A DNA stretch of 64,000 nt from Phycisphaerales bacterium (GTDB taxonomy: Bacteria > Planctomycetota > Phycisphaerae > Phycisphaerales > UBA1924), in assembly GCA_020846975.1 (NCBI GenBank), contig JADLCX010000061.1:1-64000 (forward strand). Direction: 5' to 3'. Below are positions 8,605 through 17,575 of this stretch, piece after piece (within the stretch, counting starts at the first letter, position 1; every line of letters starts with the position of its first letter). The notes under the pieces are model-generated. The model was not told the origin of the DNA, made no database searches, and was given only the letters and a program-made list of their open reading frames with translations. Both the position numbers and the translations under genes were made by a program.

Positions 8605-9348
8605 ATGCGCGTTTGTGGTTCACTTATGGCGTTGGCCGGTCTCGCGGCCATGGCTTCTGTCGCTCAGGCCGGTTTCGTCGTCCGCGTGACGGTCAGCAAC
8701 GGGCCCGAGTCGCACACTTGGGAAGCCGTGCAAGGCGGCGAAGTCAACGATGGATCCAGCTCGTACCAGTGGAGCGTGGGCGACCTGACCGGTGACAGCA
8801 CCTCGCTGTTCACCTTCAGCGATGGTGCCACGGTTCACGGCTTGTCGTTCGATCTGCACTCCGATCCGAGTGTGTCGAGCAACTTCAACCTTTCCGCGGG
8901 CAGCTCCAACGCAACGATCACGGTGCACTCCGCGATCGTGAACCATCCGTTGTTCCCCTCCGGCGAGGGTCGCGCTGAGGCGATCATTGGCATCACCAAC
9001 GTCCCGCCGCCCGCTCCGTTCCCCGCGGGCACCGCGAGCTTTGCCGGGTTGCACCCGGGTGGCAGCGCCTTCCGCGCGTTCTACAACGGTTCGACCGTGT
9101 TCGCCCCGGGCGACCTGCTCGCCGGCGGCAGCACGGTGGGTTCGCAGGTGTTCAGCGGCGCAAGCTCCGGGCCCGGCGTGTACCTGCCCCTCGGTGGCGT
9201 TGCGACGAGCATCGAGACCGAGTTCAAGTTCTCGCTCTCTCCGCTGGACCGCGCCTCGGGCTCCAGCTTCTTCGAGGTCATCCCCTCGCCGTCCGCGAGC
9301 GGTCTTCTCCTCCTGGCCGGGTTGGTTGCGGGTCGCCGCCGTCGCTGA
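8605..9348 (+). CDS. Exported PEP-CTERM-type protein, function unknown
   Basis: A 247-residue exported protein with a signal peptide (cleavage probably after residue 22, AQA) and a PEP-CTERM-like tail: IPSPSA, a Leu/Ala-rich membrane stretch, then RRRR. The body is rich in Ser, Gly, Phe and Thr, as expected of an extracellular beta-rich domain; the segment DRASGSSFFEV just before the tail is reminiscent of spondin-like planctomycete surface proteins, which is tentative. The ATG follows a GAGGAGAG purine-rich site. The gene is followed by a second PEP-CTERM gene in the same direction, 81 bp away. Confidence 0.85.
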   Translation: MRVCGSLMALAGLAAMASVAQAGFVVRVTVSNGPESHTWEAVQGGEVNDGSSSYQWSVGDLTGDSTSLFTFSDGATVHGLSFDLHSDPSVSSNFNLSAGSSNATITVHSAIVNHPLFPSGEGRAEAIIGITNVPPPAPFPAGTASFAGLHPGGSAFRAFYNGSTVFAPGDLLAGGSTVGSQVFSGASSGPGVYLPLGGVATSIETEFKFSLSPLDRASGSSFFEVIPSPSASGLLLLAGLVAGRRRR

Positions 9349-9395
9349 GCCGACATCGGCTTCCGCATCCTTCCAAGTTCTGACCAACGCACATG

Positions 9396-9416
9396 CTCCG
9401 GGCAATCGGCCCGGAG
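9396..9416 (+). other. Perfect 8-bp hairpin just before the next start codon
   Basis: CTCCGGGC (9396-9403) and GCCCGGAG (9409-9416) form a perfect stem with a 5-base loop, ending 13 bases before the ATG at 9430. The 3' arm holds GGAG, and a second purine-rich site (GGGAGAAG) lies outside the stem. There is no T-run. It may stabilise the mRNA between the two PEP-CTERM genes or affect ribosome access. Confidence 0.5.
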
Positions 9417-9429
9417 ACGGGAGAAGAGC

Positions 9430-10272
9430 ATGAGCGGCGATAAGTTGATGATCTCAAGTTCGGCAAGAGGCCGGATGTTGATGGCGAGCGCTGTGGTTCT
9501 CGCGGCCTCCGCACCCCACGCGAACGCGGCATTCAGCGTTTCCTCCGAGTTTCTCCGCGTTCGCGCCCAGGTCGGCGCGTCGGTCGGCGTCTACACCGTG
9601 CCGACGAGCGCGGTGAACATCGAAGACCTCGACTTGGACGGCAATAACGATTACTACTGGTACGAGAGCCTCATAGCCATCCCGGTTTACGAAGGACTCA
9701 ACCAGAACTCCGGCAACGTCGTCGCCCAGATGGCGAGGATCAGCGCTTCGGCACAGCAGTTCGGTTTCGACACCGATTCGGACAACGTTGTCGACCTGAA
9801 CTACTGGGTTCTGAGCATGGATTTCCTCGTGACCGGCGGCGCGGCCACGACCCAGTTCGACATCTGGTCTCCCTTGGCAACGATCGGGCCTGCGGGCAAC
9901 GCGATGGCCTCCAACAGCGGCACGCTGTTCGGCCAGGACACCAACAACGCCGATGACAACGTGACCGTTCAACCCATGCTGGTTTCCGGCTACGGCTACC
10001 AGTCGTCGTACAACGGCGCATCGATGTTCCGGGAGTACTTCAACAGCACGATCTCTTCGGCCACGAACGCCGGACTCGCCGGAAACATGTCCCCGCCCGA
10101 CAGTTTCGAGGCGGTGGGCACAACGGTGACGGACTTCTCGTTCCGTTACTCGTTCACCGTCAGCCCGTGGGATGATGCCGGCGGCACCAGTTTCTACGGC
10201 GTCTTCCCGGCTCCCGGCTCGGTCGCGCTGCTCGGCATGTCCGGCCTGCTGCTCGCCCGCCGTCGCCGCTGA
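9430..10272 (+). CDS. Exported PEP-CTERM-type protein, function unknown
   Basis: The 280-residue protein has an N-terminal export signal, with a hydrophobic core at about 16-27 and a likely cleavage after ANA at 33. Its C-terminal tail is FPAPGS, a hydrophobic stretch, then ARRRR. An acidic stretch, NIEDLDLDGNNDYY at roughly 58-72, could bind calcium. The segment DDAGGTSFYGVFPAPG resembles the corresponding pre-tail region of the preceding gene, so the two may be distant paralogs. Start site: ATG with GGGAGAAG at good spacing. A strong terminator follows at 10312. Confidence 0.83.
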   Translation: MSGDKLMISSSARGRMLMASAVVLAASAPHANAAFSVSSEFLRVRAQVGASVGVYTVPTSAVNIEDLDLDGNNDYYWYESLIAIPVYEGLNQNSGNVVAQMARISASAQQFGFDTDSDNVVDLNYWVLSMDFLVTGGAATTQFDIWSPLATIGPAGNAMASNSGTLFGQDTNNADDNVTVQPMLVSGYGYQSSYNGASMFREYFNSTISSATNAGLAGNMSPPDSFEAVGTTVTDFSFRYSFTVSPWDDAGGTSFYGVFPAPGSVALLGMSGLLLARRRR

Positions 10273-10311
10273 TTGCGAGTCGATCGTTCTGACAGGCACA
10301 ATCTCACCAGG

Positions 10312-10343
10312 AAGGCCGCCACACCGCGGCCTTCTTTGTTTTT
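10312..10343 (+). terminator. Rho-independent terminator after the PEP-CTERM pair
   Basis: AAGGCCGC (10312-10319) and GCGGCCTT (10326-10333) form an 8-bp stem with a 6-base loop, followed by CTTTGTTTTT. It lies 40 bp after the stop of the second PEP-CTERM gene. Confidence 0.85.
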
Positions 10344-10629
10344 GTGCGTGTCCGGCCGCGGGATCGGGGGCTGCACTCGCTGGTGAGTCGGCGGACCGGC
10401 CGCGGCCGCGCCGGCGAGGGCCGGAGAGCTGGTTGGCGAAAGACTCCTCCGTGGCTCGCGCCCGCGATTGGCTCGCGGGGCGCGCCGTGGTCTGTCGTCC
10501 GAACCTGTATCCGGCGAAGGATGCTCCATCATCCGACGCCGGGGCGGGGGTCCTTCCGCGCGCCTTCGGCTCATCCGGCCCCCGCTCGCGACGCGAGTGG
10601 GCCCTTTGGTCAGTCTGTCGGTCCGCTTC
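10344..10629. other. Gap between convergent genes, no gene seen
   Basis: Together with the terminator this is a 357-bp gap between the PEP-CTERM gene and the 3' end of nrdJ. A short hairpin (about 10580-10600, CCCGCTCGCG with CGCGAGTGGG) could end nrdJ transcription from the minus strand, but it has no T-run. I see no small gene or RNA. Confidence 0.4.
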
Positions 10630-13600
10630 TTACGAGCAGCCCATCGAACTCCCGCAGTTGACGCACTTGTAGCACGTCCCGCTGCGAACGGTGATCGCGC
10701 CGCACGCGTCGCACGCGGGCGCATCCTCCTGGCTATTGCGCATCGCCGCGTTGAGCCCAGCCATCGCCGACACGCTGGCGACCGAGACGCCGCCCGCGGC
10801 GGCGACGACCGCCGTCGCACGCGTCATCCCCGAGTCGCTCGACGCGGCCGCGACGGCCACGGCCGGCGCGCCGTGAGACGATCGAGTCGTCACCTGGACG
10901 GTTGTTCTTCGTGGCTGCAGATCGGGCGATTGCGCGTTCCATGCGGGTTCGTCCTCCATGACGGTTCGCTCGGCGCTCAGCGCCGAGGGTGACTCACTCT
11001 CGATCGTGCGGCGGAGACGGTTGGCTCCGAGCGCGGGGTTGAAGTCCTCGGAATCCTCGATCGAGACCGGCTCCGCGGCGGCGAGCTGGCCCGGGCGCTT
11101 GGGCGCGTTGGCCTCGCGATACCCCGGGATGAACTCCATGCCCATCCACCGGAAGATGTAGTCCACCAGGCTCTTGGCGATCGGGATATCGCGGTTGGAG
11201 GTCATGCCCGCGGGCTCGAAACGCTGGTGCGTGAACTTGTTGACCAACCCCTCGATCGGCACACCGTACTGCAGGGCCACAGAAACCGCGGTGCCCAGCG
11301 AGTCCATCAGGCCGCCGATCGTCGAACCCTCCTTGGCCATCGTGATGAACAGCTCGCCCGGCATGCCGTCCTCGTAAAGCCCCACGGTCAGGTAGCCCTC
11401 GTGGCCGGCGATGTTGAACTTGTGCGTGATCGAGGCCCGGGTGTCGGGAAGGCGGCGGCGCATCGGCCGCTCCACCACGCGCTCGATGAGCTTCTCGACG
11501 ATCCGCTCCTCGATGACCTGCACGACTTCACGCTCGGGCGCGGGCTTGGCTTCAACCAAGACGGGTGCAGGCGTCGCTTCCGCAGGATTCGCACCCGCCG
11601 CCCCGGCGTTCGAGACTTTTTTTCCCGCATCCTCCGATTTGTCGGCGTCGGATGTGGACGAGAGCGGCTGGCTCAGCTTGCACCCGTCGCGGTACAGCGC
11701 GTTGGCCTTGAGCCCCAGTTCCCAGCTCATGCGGTAGCAGGCCTTGATGTCCTCGACCGTCGCGTTGTTGGGCAGGTTGATGGTCTTGCTGATCGCGCCG
11801 GAGATGAACGGCTGCGCCGCGGCCATCATGCGGATGTGGCCCTGCGCGGCGATGAACCGCTGCCCGTACTTGCCGCACTTGTTGGCGCAGTCGAAGATAG
11901 GCAGGTGCGCATCGGAGAGGTGCGGTGCGCCCTCGATGGTCTGGGTACCGCAGATCACGTCGTTGAGCGCGCCGATCGCGCCGCGGTCCAGGCCCAGGTG
12001 CAAGAGCAGGTTGAACGTGGGATCGGCCTTCGCGGCCGCGGGGTCGAGCCCCAGCCGCTCCAGACCCTCGTCTCCGAGCGTCCACGCGTTGAATGCGAAC
12101 CCGAGCTCGAACACGCCGGGCAGCGCATCGTTGATGCGGCGGATGTCCGCCTCGACCAGGCCCTTGCCCAGCAGGAACTCCCGGAAGCTGCCGCCGAAGA
12201 GGCCGATGCCGCTTTCAGTCCCGGCGGGCATGGGCACATCGACCGTCAATGCGCCCAGCAGGCGACGCAGGATGTCGTGGATCTGCTCAGGCGCGTAGCC
12301 CAGAGCCTCGAGCGCGGGGCGCACGCTGTCGTTGGCGATCTTGAAATACCCGCCGCCCGCGAGCTTCTTGAACTTGACAAGCGCGAAGTCGGGCTCGATG
12401 CCCGTGGTGTCGCAGTCCATCAGCAGGCCGATCGTGCCCGTCGGGGCGATGACCGTGACCTGGGCGTTGCGGTAGCCGAACTTCTCGCCGGCCGCGAGCG
12501 CTTCATCCCACGCGCGGGTCGAGTGGTCGAGCAGGTCGTCGGCGTTGCTCAGATTGACGCGTCCGGCGTTGATCAGCGCGTGGTCGATCGGCACCGGCGG
12601 GATGGCGAGGCCCTCGTAGTTGCCGGCCGAGCGCGGCACGCCGTGGGCCGCGAGCCGGTGGTTGCGGATGACCCGCAGCATGTTGCCCTGATCGTCGGCG
12701 TAGCCGGGGAAGGCCCCGAGCTGCGCGGCCATGATCGCCGACTGCCGGTAACTGCGCCCCGTGAGGATCGAGGTGAGGCACGCGCACACGGCGCGGGCCT
12801 CGTCGCTGTCGTAGGGAATCCCCGCCTGCATCAGCATCGCGCCCAGGTTCGCGTAGCCCAGGCCGAGCGTGCGGTACCTCCAACTGAGCCGCGCGACCTC
12901 GGACGACGGGTAACTGGCCATGAGCACGCTGATCTCCAGGACGATCGTCCACAGATCGATGGCGTGCTCGTAGCCGAGCACATCGAACGACCGCGTCGGC
13001 GAGTCGTAGAACCTCAGCACGTTCAGCGACGCGAGGTTGCACGCCGTGTTGTCGAGGAACATGTACTCGCTGCACGGGTTGCTGGCGTTGATCCGCCCGC
13101 CGCTCGGGCAGGTGTGCCACGCGTTGATCGTCGAATCGAACTGCACGCCCGGGTCGGCGCACCTCCACGCCGCGAAGCCGATGTCGTCCCACAGGTCCCG
13201 GGCGTTGAACGTCCTGGCGACCTTGCCGGTCGTGCGGTTGGTCGTCTTCCACTGGCCGTCCCCGTCCAGCGCGGAAAAAAACTCGTCGGACATGCGCACC
13301 GAGTTGTTGCTGTTCTGGCCGCTGACGGTCGCGTAGGCCTCGCCGTTGAAGTCGTAGTCGAGATTGAGGCCGAGTTTCTTCGCCGTCTCCTGCTGGTCCT
13401 TGCCCAGGTGCTTCATCCCCTCGACCAGCGCGGCGACCTTGATCTCTTCGCGGACCTTCCAGTTGATGAAGCTCTGGATGTCCGGGTGGTCCATGTCGAG
13501 ACAGACCATCTTCGCCGCGCGGCGCGTGGTGCCGCCGCTCTTGATCGCGCCCGCGGCCCGGTCGCCGATCTTCAGCCACGACATCAGGCCGCTGGACTTG

Positions 13601-14298
13601 CCGCCGCCGGCGAGCTGCTCGTTCTCGGCGCGGAGCCGGCTGAAGTTGGTCCCCGTGCCGGAGCCGTACTTGAACAGCCGGGCCTCGCGCACCCACAGGT
13701 CCATGATGCCGCCCTCGTTCACGAGGTCGTCATCGACGGACTGGATGAAGCAGGCGTGCGGCTGCGGGTGCGAGTACGCATCCGAGGCCAGCCCCACCTT
13801 GCCCGTGTACGGGTCGGGCACGAAATGGCCCTGGGCCGGGCCGGTGATGCCGTAGGCCCAGTTGAGCCCGGTGTTGAACCACTGCGGCGAGTTGGGCGCG
13901 GCCATCTGGTGCACGAGCATGTGGACCAGCTCGTCGTAGAACGCCTGCGCGTCGTTGGGGGTGTCGAAGTAGTTGTGCTTCTCGCCCCAGTGCTTCCAGC
14001 ACCCGGCCAGGCGATGGATCACCTGCCGCGCCGACTTCTCCGGGCCGAGAACGGGACTGCCATCCTTGTTGAGAACAGCAGCCCCGCTCTCGTCCCGCAG
14101 GGGAACGCCCGCTTTACGGAAGTACTTGGAGACCATGATGTCGGTCGCGAGCTGCGACCAGGTCTCGGGAACCTCGGCGTCATCCATCCTGAAGACGATG
14201 GAGCCGTCGGGGTTGGTGATCTTGCTGGACCGCCTCGCCCACTTCACGGAGGCGAATGGGTCGTGGCCGGCGGTGGTGAACTTGCGTGTGATCTTCAT
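10630..14298 (-). CDS. nrdJ: Vitamin B12-dependent ribonucleotide reductase (class II)
   Basis: This 1222-residue enzyme reduces ribonucleotides to deoxyribonucleotides using adenosylcobalamin to generate a thiyl radical, with no need for oxygen. The reductase barrel is readable: SPQWFNTGLNW, NPCSEYMFLDNTACNLASLNVL around the active site, and GTIGLLMDCDTTGIEPDFALVKFKKL. The C-terminus carries a Cys-rich zinc-ribbon-like tail (CDACG ... CYKCVNCGSSMGC), typical of the long NrdJ form. The ATG at 14298 starts at MKITRKFTTAG, the family N-terminus; a TTG six codons upstream is possible. It lies 90 bp after dcd on the same strand, a natural dNTP-supply operon. No class I or III reductase lies in the window. 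Confidence 0.96.
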   Translation of the reverse strand: MKITRKFTTAGHDPFASVKWARRSSKITNPDGSIVFRMDDAEVPETWSQLATDIMVSKYFRKAGVPLRDESGAAVLNKDGSPVLGPEKSARQVIHRLAGCWKHWGEKHNYFDTPNDAQAFYDELVHMLVHQMAAPNSPQWFNTGLNWAYGITGPAQGHFVPDPYTGKVGLASDAYSHPQPHACFIQSVDDDLVNEGGIMDLWVREARLFKYGSGTGTNFSRLRAENEQLAGGGKSSGLMSWLKIGDRAAGAIKSGGTTRRAAKMVCLDMDHPDIQSFINWKVREEIKVAALVEGMKHLGKDQQETAKKLGLNLDYDFNGEAYATVSGQNSNNSVRMSDEFFSALDGDGQWKTTNRTTGKVARTFNARDLWDDIGFAAWRCADPGVQFDSTINAWHTCPSGGRINASNPCSEYMFLDNTACNLASLNVLRFYDSPTRSFDVLGYEHAIDLWTIVLEISVLMASYPSSEVARLSWRYRTLGLGYANLGAMLMQAGIPYDSDEARAVCACLTSILTGRSYRQSAIMAAQLGAFPGYADDQGNMLRVIRNHRLAAHGVPRSAGNYEGLAIPPVPIDHALINAGRVNLSNADDLLDHSTRAWDEALAAGEKFGYRNAQVTVIAPTGTIGLLMDCDTTGIEPDFALVKFKKLAGGGYFKIANDSVRPALEALGYAPEQIHDILRRLLGALTVDVPMPAGTESGIGLFGGSFREFLLGKGLVEADIRRINDALPGVFELGFAFNAWTLGDEGLERLGLDPAAAKADPTFNLLLHLGLDRGAIGALNDVICGTQTIEGAPHLSDAHLPIFDCANKCGKYGQRFIAAQGHIRMMAAAQPFISGAISKTINLPNNATVEDIKACYRMSWELGLKANALYRDGCKLSQPLSSTSDADKSEDAGKKVSNAGAAGANPAEATPAPVLVEAKPAPEREVVQVIEERIVEKLIERVVERPMRRRLPDTRASITHKFNIAGHEGYLTVGLYEDGMPGELFITMAKEGSTIGGLMDSLGTAVSVALQYGVPIEGLVNKFTHQRFEPAGMTSNRDIPIAKSLVDYIFRWMGMEFIPGYREANAPKRPGQLAAAEPVSIEDSEDFNPALGANRLRRTIESESPSALSAERTVMEDEPAWNAQSPDLQPRRTTVQVTTRSSHGAPAVAVAAASSDSGMTRATAVVAAAGGVSVASVSAMAGLNAAMRNSQEDAPACDACGAITVRSGTCYKCVNCGSSMGCS

Positions 14299-14388
14299 GA
14301 TGCGTGTGCTCGCCAATCGACGCGGAACGCGAACCGACGACGTGGAAGGGCCTCGGATGCGGACGCGGCACCCGGACCGGCCTGAACC

Positions 14389-14961
14389 TCAATCGACCTT
14401 GGGAAGTGTGAGCCCGCGCTGGTCCTGGTACTTGCCCGCCTTGTCCGCGTAGCTCACCGCGCACACGCGATCCGCCTTCAGGAACACCAACTGCGCGATC
14501 CCCTCGTTCGCGTAAACCTTCGCCGGCAGGGGCGTGGTGTTCGAGATCTCCAGCGTGACCTTGCCTCTCCACTCCGGCTCCAGCGGGGTGACGTTCACGA
14601 TCAGGCCGCAGCGTGCGTAGGTGCTCTTGCCCAGGCAGACCACCAGCACATCGCGCGGGATGCTCAAGGTCTCGACCGTCTCGCACAGCGCAAACGAGTT
14701 GGGCGGGATGATGATGTGATCAACGCCGCGCTCCGCGGTGTCGATCTCCACGAACAGGTCTTCGCTGAAGGCCTTGGGATCGACGATCGTGATCCCGCCG
14801 GTCCGCGGCGTGGGCGTGAAGATCTTGAAACGCGAGCCGACCCGGATGTCGTAGCCGTAGCTCGACACCCCGAAGGAAACCTTGCCCGGACGCTTGACGG
14901 CCTCGGCGAAGGGCTCGATCGGGATCAACTCGCGGATCTGGGTATCACACAGGACTGGCAT
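14389..14961 (-). CDS. dcd: dCTP deaminase
   Basis: The 190-residue trimeric enzyme deaminates dCTP to dUTP, feeding dTMP synthesis. Visible signatures are [10 protein letters not shown] near the N-terminus, the [10 protein letters not shown] segment containing the catalytic region, the [11 protein letters not shown] block with the active-site Glu, and [10 protein letters not shown]. Length fits the family (about 190). ATG at 14961 ([12 protein letters not shown]) is the family N-terminus; the frame is open for 189 more codons upstream but those look non-coding. It precedes nrdJ, so both genes supply deoxynucleotides. Confidence 0.95.
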   Translation of the reverse strand: MPVLCDTQIRELIPIEPFAEAVKRPGKVSFGVSSYGYDIRVGSRFKIFTPTPRTGGITIVDPKAFSEDLFVEIDTAERGVDHIIIPPNSFALCETVETLSIPRDVLVVCLGKSTYARCGLIVNVTPLEPEWRGKVTLEISNTTPLPAKVYANEGIAQLVFLKADRVCAVSYADKAGKYQDQRGLTLPKVD

Positions 14962-15515
14962 GGGATCGGCGACTCCGATTCGCGGGAAATGGCAACCGAG
15001 CAAGCGGGGAGCGTCGTGCTCCGCCTTGAGAATCGTGGGTCTTGATATTTCGGTATCTGAACGGTAGCCGGGCGGGCTCTGAAAGGTCTTTGGAAGGGTC
15101 GAGGGCGTGAAGGTAGGGAGGTTCACACGGTCGCCGCGTCGAAGGATCGGGAGGATACCACTACCTATCGTGGCATCAACCCGAGAAAACGCAAAATGCT
15201 GGGCATATTCTGGGGAGAAACTGGCAGTTGTGTTTAAATTATTGCCACGCAAAGACTTACAGAAGGCAAAAAATTCAAGCAATCCGCACGGTCTGATAAC
15301 CGCGTCCTCGGTCAGAGGTGCCGGTGGTGGAAAACTCCAGACTTCGGACGAGCGGCGGCGTGCATCACTTGCCGAACAGCCGTGGGATTCGATTCCGTGA
15401 GGGCTCATCCCTAGCCTCTGGGCTGCGTATGGCCCGTAGGGGAGCGCACGCGGGGCGGGGGGGGTGGACGGCGTGTCCACGGGCCGCCGCGTGAGCCGGA
15501 AACGGAGTGAATCGG
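14962..15515. other. 554-bp divergent intergenic region with an AT-rich patch
   Basis: This gap separates dcd (minus) from the FlgI-like gene (plus), so promoters for both must lie here. Bases about 15180-15300 are clearly more AT-rich than the surroundings (for example GTGTTTAAATTATTGCC near 15231). I could not pick out a convincing -35/-10 pair. No small gene is supported. Confidence 0.4.
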
Positions 15516-17549
15516 ATGCGGAACGCAAGTCCCCGGTTGGTCGGTGCCCACGCGCGGCGGTTGGCGGCGGTGCTGATGTGCGTGTCGGGGGCTGTGTGGG
15601 GAGGCGGCTGCCAATCCGCCCCGAAGGAAGTCAAGAAGGTGGCCGCGGTGCCGCTGCGTGATGTGCCGGACGTGTTCCGGGGCACGATCGGCGCGGAGGG
15701 CTCGATCAACGGCACCGAGCCGCAGTTGGTCTCGGGCTTGGGGCTGGTGGTGAATCTCAATGGGACGGGCGGGGGCGAGATCCGGCCGGACGTGCTCGCG
15801 ACGATGGAGCGCGAGCTCTCCCGCAACGGCGTGGGGCGAGGGAGCAACGCGGTCGGCGTTCTGGAAGGGATGTCGCCGCAGGAGTTCCTTCGGAGCCCGA
15901 ATGTCGCGGTGGTGGTGGTGGAGGCGAAGATCGCGCCGGGCGCGCCGGAGGAAAGCGACTTCGATGTCGCGGTGCGGACGCTGCCGGGCTCGACGGTAAC
16001 GAGCCTGGAGGGCGGCACGCTGTGGACGACCGACCTGCGGCTCGGCCCGGCGACGACGTTCGGCGGGTACAAGACGCGCAAGCTCGCCGAGGCCCGCGGG
16101 CCGATCTACGTCAACCCGTTTACTGAGCCCGCGGCGGGCGGACCGAGCGAGGCCCTGATCACGCGCACGAGCGGGCGCGTGCTGGGCGGCGGCAGGGTGA
16201 CCGAGCCGCTGAAACTCGAACTCGTGCTGGACACCGATTCGCACTCGCGGGCGCGCTCGGTCGTTGCGGCGATCAACGCGAGCTTCCCGCGAGAGCCCGG
16301 GGAGATGGGGCAGACGGCGCGCGGGCGCGGCACGGACTCGATGGCGAGCGGAACCCCCGGCGAGGCGATCGTGGCGCAGACGGTCGCGATCAGCATCCCC
16401 CGCGCGTACAAGGACGATCCGGCGGAATTCCTCGACCTGCTGCGGTACACGCGGATCGACCAGGCTTTCCCGCAGGATTTCGCCAAGCGGTACGTCGAGG
16501 AACTCAAGGCCAACCCGTCGATGAGCCGGCAGTTGTGCGGCTGCCTCAAGGCGATCGGCAAGACCGCGGTGCCGTTCCTGAACTCGATGTACGACTACCC
16601 CGAGTTCGCGCCGCGGATGGCCGCGCTGGAGGCGGGCGCGTTCCACAACGATGCCCGGGTGGCGCCGCACCTGATCGAACTGGCCAAGTCGGCGCCGGCG
16701 TCGGTGCGCCTGCAGGCGATCCGGCTGATGGCCAAACTCCCGCGGAACCCGAACGTCGGGATCGCGCTGTTCGACCTGCTGAACGCGCCGGAACTGGAGG
16801 TGCGGGTGGGTGCGTACGAGGCGGTCAGCAAGCGGTTCGACGGGGTGATACCGAAGGTCGCGGTCGGGATCAATCCGCGCCAGCCGAAGTTCGTGCTCGA
16901 GAGCGTGCCGTCGAGCTCGCCGATGGTGTACGTGACGCAGCAGGGTGCGCCGAAGATCGTGATCTTTGGTGGAGGGTGGGGGGGCTCCGAGGCCGCGCGC
17001 AACCCCCGCGAGCGCTCGGCGGGCGTCGTCATGCTGCAGAAGCCGTCAACGGTGACGGCGTGGTCGGATCGCTTCATGCTCAGGAGCGACTGCGAGACCT
17101 GCCCGGTGCGGATGATGTACCGCAACGCGCGCACGGGCGAGACCACCCAGCAGAACGTGAGCGACAAACTGGTCGAGTTCATCGAGTACCTCGCCCACAA
17201 GCCGACGCCCGAAGAGCCCGCGCCGGGCCTGGACATGTCGTACTCGGAGGTGGTCGGGCTGCTGTACGAACTGTCCCGTCAGGAGGCGATCGCGGCGACG
17301 TTCGCGACCGAGCAGGACCGCCTGCGCGCGGAGATCTTCGAGGCCTCGCAGGCCACCGCCCTCAACGATCGGCCCGAGGACAGCGAGGCGACCGACGAAA
17401 AGGCCACGGTGTTCAAGCCCACCGCGCCGATCCCGCTGCGGCCGGTCGATGGAGAGCCGGCGGTGCGGGAGTTCGAGAAGCCCAAGATCGTGCCCTTGGC
17501 CAAGCCCGCGGCCAAGCCCAAGACCTCGACGACCACGACGGGGCAATGA
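15516..17549 (+). CDS. FlgI (P-ring)-like lipoprotein with HEAT-like repeats
   Basis: The 677-residue protein begins with a hydrophobic segment and GGGC at 29-32, a plausible lipobox. Residues about 60-260 resemble the flagellar P-ring protein Flg[19 protein letters not shown], then [17 protein letters not shown], then [16 protein letters not shown], then the segment ending YVNPF. From about 345 to 445 there is a helical HEAT-like stretch ([40 protein letters not shown]). The C-terminus is long and Pro/Lys/Thr-rich. A real FlgI is about 350-370 residues with no HEAT repeats, and no flagellar gene is nearby. ATG 15516 has GGAG at 8-base spacing; GTG 15507 is an alternative. Homology to FlgI is my reading of motifs; the role is unknown, possibly a ring- or pore-forming envelope component. 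Confidence 0.7.
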   Translation: MRNASPRLVGAHARRLAAVLMCVSGAVWGGGCQSAPKEVKKVAAVPLRDVPDVFRGTIGAEGSINGTEPQLVSGLGLVVNLNGTGGGEIRPDVLATMERELSRNGVGRGSNAVGVLEGMSPQEFLRSPNVAVVVVEAKIAPGAPEESDFDVAVRTLPGSTVTSLEGGTLWTTDLRLGPATTFGGYKTRKLAEARGPIYVNPFTEPAAGGPSEALITRTSGRVLGGGRVTEPLKLELVLDTDSHSRARSVVAAINASFPREPGEMGQTARGRGTDSMASGTPGEAIVAQTVAISIPRAYKDDPAEFLDLLRYTRIDQAFPQDFAKRYVEELKANPSMSRQLCGCLKAIGKTAVPFLNSMYDYPEFAPRMAALEAGAFHNDARVAPHLIELAKSAPASVRLQAIRLMAKLPRNPNVGIALFDLLNAPELEVRVGAYEAVSKRFDGVIPKVAVGINPRQPKFVLESVPSSSPMVYVTQQGAPKIVIFGGGWGGSEAARNPRERSAGVVMLQKPSTVTAWSDRFMLRSDCETCPVRMMYRNARTGETTQQNVSDKLVEFIEYLAHKPTPEEPAPGLDMSYSEVVGLLYELSRQEAIAATFATEQDRLRAEIFEASQATALNDRPEDSEATDEKATVFKPTAPIPLRPVDGEPAVREFEKPKIVPLAKPAAKPKTSTTTTGQ

Positions 17550-17575
17550 GCCCGGCGGGCGCCCGGGCCGCACGC

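Noticed and set aside
11227..14385. A 1052-codon open frame on the plus strand opposite nrdJ
   Set aside because: It is antisense to a firmly identified nrdJ; high GC keeps the reverse frame open. The translation is Arg/Val/Gly-rich with no domain.
14962..15515. Cobalamin riboswitch upstream of dcd-nrdJ
   Set aside because: I looked for a B12-box-like conserved core and did not find one. The AT-rich patch has no matching structure.
17550..17575. GC-rich palindrome between the FlgI-like gene and rtcB as a terminator
   Set aside because: The short GGCGGGCGCCCGGGCC stretch can pair in several ways and has no T-run; too weak to call.
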